Assembly (NCBI RefSeq): GCF_001540865.1
Contig: NC_033630.1
Coordinates: forward strand, 4,099,909-4,163,908
Length of the DNA stretch: 64,000 bases
DNA from: Ananas comosus
Taxonomy: Eukaryota > Streptophyta > Magnoliopsida > Poales > Bromeliaceae
Reading direction: 5' to 3'
The translations under genes were made by a program, and so were the position numbers. Each line of letters opens with the position of its first letter. The stretch's first letter is position 1. Below, one piece after another: positions 59,201 through 64,000 of this stretch. The notes beneath the pieces are model-generated. The model was given only the letters and a program-made list of their open reading frames with translations. It ran no database searches and was not told the origin of the DNA.

Positions 59201-60544
59201 GGAAAAAAAAAAAAAGCACGAGCTACCGATCCAAATGGCTCATCGCGCTACGAGAAACCCCGATTTGAAGAGATCACGGAATCTAGCCGAAAAATTACGA
59301 AGCACGAATCAAACTGGAACGAAATCGCGAGAGGAGGAGTTGGTTTCTTCGATCTGCGAGGCGCGGGGGATCCGTGTACGAAGCGGGAGCGGAGAGGCGA
59401 GATCGAGGTTAGGGTTTGGGGCGAGAGCCTGGAGTAAGTAGATTTGAGGAGGGAGAGGGACAAGAGAGAGTTCGAGAGGTTAACATAATTTTGGGGAGAA
59501 AATAAGAATTTTTTTTTTAAAAAAAACAGAGAATTACAGAAAAATTGAAATAAAAAAATTGTTCCCTAGACCACTTTACCACGTCATCCGTGGGCCGGTC
59601 ATCGCATCTCCGTACACTCGATGCGATTTTTAATACAACTGCATGGAGAGTGCCTTGCAATATTGTTGTTATTGTTTTTTTTTTTTTATTTTGAGGAAAA
59701 TTGCTCAGGAGCGAAAATTTATTTAAATAAAATTAGGTGATACAGAAATAAAAAAATTCTCAAAAGAAGATCACACAGTATATTTTTTTGCTAGATAGAT
59801 TCCAATTGATTAGTTGATCAGTTTGCGTAGTGCGAGAAGGCTATCCAAAAGAGAAGGCGTGACATGTGTCGATGAAAGACTGAAACGTTTTAAGCTTTAT
59901 TTTAGTGTCCCAAGCAAATTGACTAGGATTAGTCAGATCTGAAATGGATAGCGTAGCAATATTGTTGTTATTCGAAATTTAATATTTAAAAATTAATTGT
60001 TTCATATTTTGAGCTATAAAATAATTTTTTAGAAAAAAAAAAAAGTAGAAATAGATGGGACTGTAATGTGAATTTTCAAGTTATCTGAATGCCATGAATG
60101 ACGGATAAAATAGTCTCATGCTAAGGGCTGATTCTACCAAATTTTCTTTTGTAATCATAATAATTGATTAGTTAATGTACACACTCTAAATTGTTATATA
60201 AAATTATCTAATATGCTATCATCATGTAAGATTAATATTTTATAAATATTTAAGCATTTCTTCGTATTTATTTTTATTTATTTTTATTTTTTAAAGTTAT
60301 CATTATGTCCCCGACCTTGATTACCTGATTACAATCAACCAATGAATTATTTTTAATTAAAATATTATTTTTTCAATACATTACTTTTATTTATTTATTT
60401 ATTTGTTTGTTTATTTTAAAAAAAAAAGAATCCACAAATCATCTGTTGAAATCTAGAAACCCCCCCAAGAGAGAAGGTAAGAATTTGTAACAAGATCCAA
60501 ATTTGAAAACTTCTTTCCAATGAGAGGTACAAGTGCATTAAAAA
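59201..60544. other. MTV1 upstream region and intergenic DNA
   Basis: 59201-59470 is GC-richer and presumably promoter/5' leader; the overlapping + frames there (59198-59441) have no domain. From 59500 on the sequence is AT-rich. No gene recognised. Confidence 0.4.
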
Positions 60545-60937
60545 ATTTAGAAAAACCTTGGAATACCTCCCTTTTAATTTCACATTTTTTTACTTTAGTA
60601 TTTTTGGTTTAAAATATAACATTTTATTATCACGTAGTTTCGTTTTTCTTTTTCTGTTATTTCTTCCGTTATTTTTTTTGTTAAATCAGTGATAAAGTTA
60701 AAACAACAGGATACTAAAGAAAAAAAATCGATAAATCATATAGTAGTAAAGTGAATATTCGATAAGTCATAAGTGGGATATCCAAAGTTTTTGTATATGA
60801 TTTAAGGGAGAGTTAACGGAGTTGCCGACAGAAAAATAAAAATGAAACAACAGGACACTAACATAATACATTTTAAACCACATGGTAATAAAGTAAGAAA
60901 ACGTGAAACCACAAGAATATTATTTGAAATTTACTTT
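60545..60937. mobile_element. palindromic MITE copy 4
   Basis: Foldback arms with CTTTAGTATTTTTGGTTTAA on the left and TTAAACCACATGGTAATAAA on the right, the same pattern as the copies at 17.1, 18.0 and 24.9 kb. Most diverged of the four. Confidence 0.6.
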
Positions 60938-60974
60938 TTTTTACAAAATTAGACTTAAGCAGTTCATAAATCAT

Positions 60975-61078
60975 TAATTTTTTTTTTGAGAAAAAGGTAG
61001 CACGCTACCTGCTTCATTCATTAAACAGATGAATTAAGCTACAAGAGTGGGGCAACATGGCCCCGAGAGAAAACAAGC

Positions 61079-61119
<41 letters not shown>

Positions 61120-61278
61120 AAAAAAAAGGTTGGGTCCAAGACTGCTAATTGGCTAGAAGGAGATCCCACTCTTTCAGCAGCAAGCAGAGTCTATGGGTTG
61201 CTAAACCGGGGTTCGGCGGGATGTTCCGAAAGATACAATCGTTTCGGGCATTCCAGATGCTCCACCAATAGCCAACTA
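60975..61278 (-). mobile_element. LINE 3' end, copy 3, interrupted
   Basis: On the minus strand the protein end reads YWWSIWNARNDCIFRNIPPN and finishes LLKEWDLLLAN, then stop (61147-61145). The untranslated part includes a long T-run in this orientation (A-run at 61079-61129 on the + strand) and the tail hairpin GGTAGCACGCTACC next to a short poly-A. The coding side is cut at 61279 by the TIR element. Confidence 0.78.
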
Positions 61279-61665
61279 GGTCTGTAAGTCTGCGACCAAT
61301 CGTCCACCCCTTAATTTTTAATGCGACCAATCGTCCACCCCTTTTTTTAAAATTTAAATATGGCAAACCGTTCATCTCTTTTTTCAAAATATTAAAATTA
61401 ATTTTTAATATTTAATACTATACATATTCCGATTGCAGAAAACATATAAATTAAATAAAAATAACAAATTATTTACCGTTTTTTAAAAATAGTAAATATA
61501 AAATTTGAATATCTATATTTTTATAATTAAAAAAATTTATAAGCTTACTTGCTCAAATAATTGTCCTGGCAACATGGCCGAAAGTGAGCGGACTGACTGA
61601 CGTGCCTGCTGCCTTCCGTTTGGTCCTGCAAACGCCCGAACAAACGGGCCCGCAGACTTACAACC
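61279..61665. mobile_element. TIR element of 387 bp inside the LINE copy
   Basis: Ends GGTCTGTAAGTCTGCG and CGCAGACTTACAACC are inverted repeats; the only direct flank match is TA. TGCGACCAATCGTCCACCCC occurs twice near the left end (61290 and 61322). LINE sequence was not recognised beyond 61665. Confidence 0.65.
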
Positions 61666-62099
61666 TACAAATAAATATGATTGAATGTCGAAATAATTTA
61701 TTTTGTATAATTTTTTTAAAGTAAGAAATTTGATATATTTTACTATCCATGATTTTATAGAATAATAATATATCTTATTTATGAGATGGTTTATCTCAGT
61801 ATGAAAAAATAATTTAAAGTCCGAATATAATATCTTATTTCAAGCATTGGATCATACTCTTTATCAACTAAATGTATAAATTTTTGAATAAATCAAAAAG
61901 ATATATCAAACAAGATATTCATATATTTAAACAGGATCGAAAGAGCAATATTTTGTATACCTATTTGTCAGGTATAAATCTTATGCACTAGGGCATTTAA
62001 ATACTCATATTTTCTTACTAATCTTATCACTTTATTTTTTAAAAATACTAGAAATCCGAAAGAGATAAACCCTCGAATGGCGGGACATAAAATTTACAT
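61666..62099. other. intergenic, AT-rich
   Basis: No feature recognised. Confidence 0.35.
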
Positions 62100-62262
62100 A
62101 CTATAACGGGCCATTCCTAACATAAGTGGCAAGAGGTTTGATAGTTAGTGTTCGAGAACCTAAGTTCAAACCCTAGTTATTTTTTATTTTTAGCTAAGTT
62201 TAATTCTAAAAAAAAATATATAGTATTCTACCTTTCTCTCTCTCAAAAAAAAAATAAAAATC
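62100..62262 (+). mobile_element. diverged SINE copy
   Basis: Matches the family in order: GGCCATTCCTAACATAAGTG, GTTTGATAGTTAGTGTTCGA, GTTCAAACCCTAGTT, TTTTAGCTAAGTTTAATTCT, then CTACCTTTCTCTCTCTC and poly-A. The hairpin half of the tail is lost. Confidence 0.65.
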
Positions 62263-63274
62263 ATAGAGTAGTGTTTTGCCACATGTAAAATGCTACTTTA
62301 TCTGGTATAAATCTTAGATCCATTCATAAGTTTAGACACTACTTTCAAATTTTTAATAGATTTACACCCACTTTTTTACACAATAAAAGAGTAGCATTGC
62401 TCTCAATACATTGAAACAAATCTGGTGCGCATGCCATTACTTAGGCTTCGGTTGGAATTATATACCAAACAAGTCTCTTATACACAAACTTTGATAATAA
62501 GTAAAATATTTCATTTGTACAATTGTAAGTTAACACAGTTTTTACATAAATTAAGATCTAATAGCAGAAGGTTCAAAATAAAAATCTAAGCCATTGAAAA
62601 TGTTTCATAACATAAACAAATTCATCATAATTTTTGGAAACCTATATTTTAAGGGAAAAAACCCTACACCTTAAGTATTCAATACGGGCTTTTCTTCTCA
62701 CTTGCTGCTTAGAAAATAGGTCTGCACAACGTGTGAAAGTTTATTTATGAGCAAGATCATTCAGATGTTTCTTCTCACATCTAGTGATTTAGATCTTAGT
62801 TTTAAAACCTTCAGGCTTGAACTTCACACTTATGTAGAACTAGTTTTAGGTTAAAGATGTGTAATATAAAGCCTATACATTTTATAATATGGCAGGTGAA
62901 AATAACACTGATTTTGGACCTTGCAGTATAGGATTCTTGTGATTTTGTGAGCTTAGAAATCAAAATAAATGCAAATCACAATATTTACAAGTAGATTTCT
63001 CGTATTTTGGCCTAAAAGGAAATTCAATTTTATAAGCTAAAAAGATTTAGGTTGGATGATGTCAAGATGTGCAGAAAACATTTTCTTCCATGAACTCCCC
63101 TTTTTTTGAATTATACAAGTGTTACAACATAATCACCATTATCTTCTGATATACAAATTTATGCATATCATAAAAAACGAAAAGCAACATTGCAGCCAAA
63201 ATTTGTTAAATTTGAAAGCACAAAATGGAAAAGAACAATTAAAGAATCAGCGTTACCGCAATCTCGCAGTGCCG
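62263..63274. other. intergenic and probable 3' leader of tRNase Z
   Basis: AT-rich. The last 150-200 bp before 63275 probably belong to the tRNase Z 3' leader on the minus strand. No other gene seen. Confidence 0.4.
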
Positions 63275-63592
63275 TCAGTATAAAACAGACTCCCGAGCAC
63301 CGTCAGATTCTTCTTCTTCGACTGCCATCTCGTTTCTGAAGAGGACTTTGAGGTAAGGAAAAACCTTAGGAAGCACGGGAAGGTCCGCGAGGTTGACGGT
63401 CATCAAATCGAACGCAACACAAGTTTTGTCCATGTGGGTCTCATCGAGGACTGGGATTTTCGGGTACCTCTGGCTGAAGTGGGTGAGGATAATGCGGTAC
63501 ACACCCGCCGATGTGCCGACCCCGATGGCTTCCTTTGTGGTACTATGGTTTCTAGCAATTGCTTCATCCTTCATGCTGTCCTCAAATGTTGC
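63275..63592 (-). CDS. tRNase Z, long form (ELAC2/TRZ3-4 type), last exon only
   Basis: The minus-strand exon starts at 63592 after an AG acceptor (TTTTGCAG) in phase 0 and codes 105 aa to the stop at 63275-63277. It reads ATFEDSMKDEAIARNHSTTK, then GTSAGVYRIILTHFSQRYPK and VAFDLMTVNLADLPVLPKVF. The RNHST and THFSQRY segments are conserved in the C-terminal metallo-beta-lactamase half of long tRNase Z enzymes, which cut the 3' trailer from tRNA precursors in nucleus, mitochondria or plastid. The exon carrying the preceding motif is not visible to 64000, so it lies beyond the window. An acidic tail (EEEESDGARES) ends the protein. Which paralogue, and hence which compartment, cannot be told. 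Confidence 0.9.
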   Translation of the reverse strand, partial: ATFEDSMKDEAIARNHSTTKEAIGVGTSAGVYRIILTHFSQRYPKIPVLDETHMDKTCVAFDLMTVNLADLPVLPKVFPYLKVLFRNEMAVEEEESDGARESVLY

Positions 63593-64000
63593 CTGCAAAA
63601 TTGAAAGCGCAAAAGAAACTTTTAAGCGAAGTTCGTGCTTGATTGATATTATGATGATGATTGAAGACAACCTTGAGAGAAGACGCTGAATCTTCTCCAT
63701 ATTACACTTGATTTTAATGGCAAATGAAATAAATGCACTAAACCACCTGAACAATCATGTTTCCCAGATAGCCACCATGAACTTCAAAAGAAGAAAGAAA
63801 GACCACCGCAATGCTCATCTCAATCAACTACTTATTCTTATTCATCAATTTAAGAAGTCTCAATCAACTACTTATTCTTTTCATCAATTTTTCTTAACAA
63901 CATTTCGTCATAAGAAAGCCACATGACTCGAATGCCACAAAACTCCTCTAAGTATTCCTAAAGAGACGGGGTGAAGCCTGAACTTCTAAGAGTCACATGC
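63593..64000 (-). other. intron of the tRNase Z gene, running off the window
   Basis: No further tRNase Z exon could be read on the minus strand here. CTCAATCAACTACTTATTCT occurs twice (about 63819 and 63859). Confidence 0.45.

Noticed and set aside
59198..59463. Three overlapping frames upstream of MTV1
   Set aside because: They are in the probable MTV1 promoter/leader, disagree in strand and frame, and have no domain.

Overview
The window is plant nuclear DNA: AT-rich, with intron-bearing genes using GT-AG splice sites and plant-specific families, set in many small transposable elements. GC-rich first exons, the telo-box and TGGGCC promoter motifs and the repeat types (palindromic MITEs, Helitrons with CTAG ends, tRNA-derived SINEs) suggest a monocot. 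A commelinid such as pineapple is possible, but the species cannot be fixed by reading alone.

Six protein-coding genes are readable. (1) A MATE/DETOXIFICATION transporter of the DTX49 type, 3995-5728 +, two exons. (2) A DREPP/PCaP1 cation-binding protein, 21553-22422 +, four exons, with a frameshift in the last exon. (3) A KOBITO1 (ELD1/ABI8) orthologue, 28959-34554 +, eleven exons, 531 aa. (4) An ABCE2/RLI ribosome-recycling ATPase, 45832-51905 +, eleven exons, 605 aa, all Fe-S and ATPase motifs present. (5) An MTV1/tepsin-like ENTH-VHS adaptor, 54346-59105 -, five exons, 676 aa. (6) The last exon of a long-form tRNase Z, 63275-63592 -, whose upstream part lies beyond the right edge. A degenerate ribosomal protein eL27 copy lies at about 43450-43687 -.

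Layout: 1-3.9 kb LINE/SINE debris and the MATE promoter; 4-5.7 kb MATE; 5.9-21.2 kb accessory DNA with three Helitrons, several hAT and Mutator-like MITEs, SINEs, palindromic MITEs and one GC-rich promoter-like island; 21.5-22.4 kb PCaP1; 22.5-28.1 kb MITEs and a solo LTR; 29-34.6 kb KOB1; 35-45.4 kb a decayed LINE, foldback MITEs, the eL27 pseudogene and a young SINE; 45.8-59.1 kb ABCE2 and MTV1, convergent; 59.5-63.2 kb repeats; then tRNase Z.

The genes do not form a pathway; each is a separate housekeeping or developmental locus. The most informative structure is in the repeats: exact target-site duplications give an insertion history, one hAT element carries both a Helitron and a Mutator-like element, and the SINE family shares a hairpin-bearing 3' tail with a local LINE family. 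I found no CRISPR array, rRNA gene, intact tRNA gene or clearly new biochemical system.
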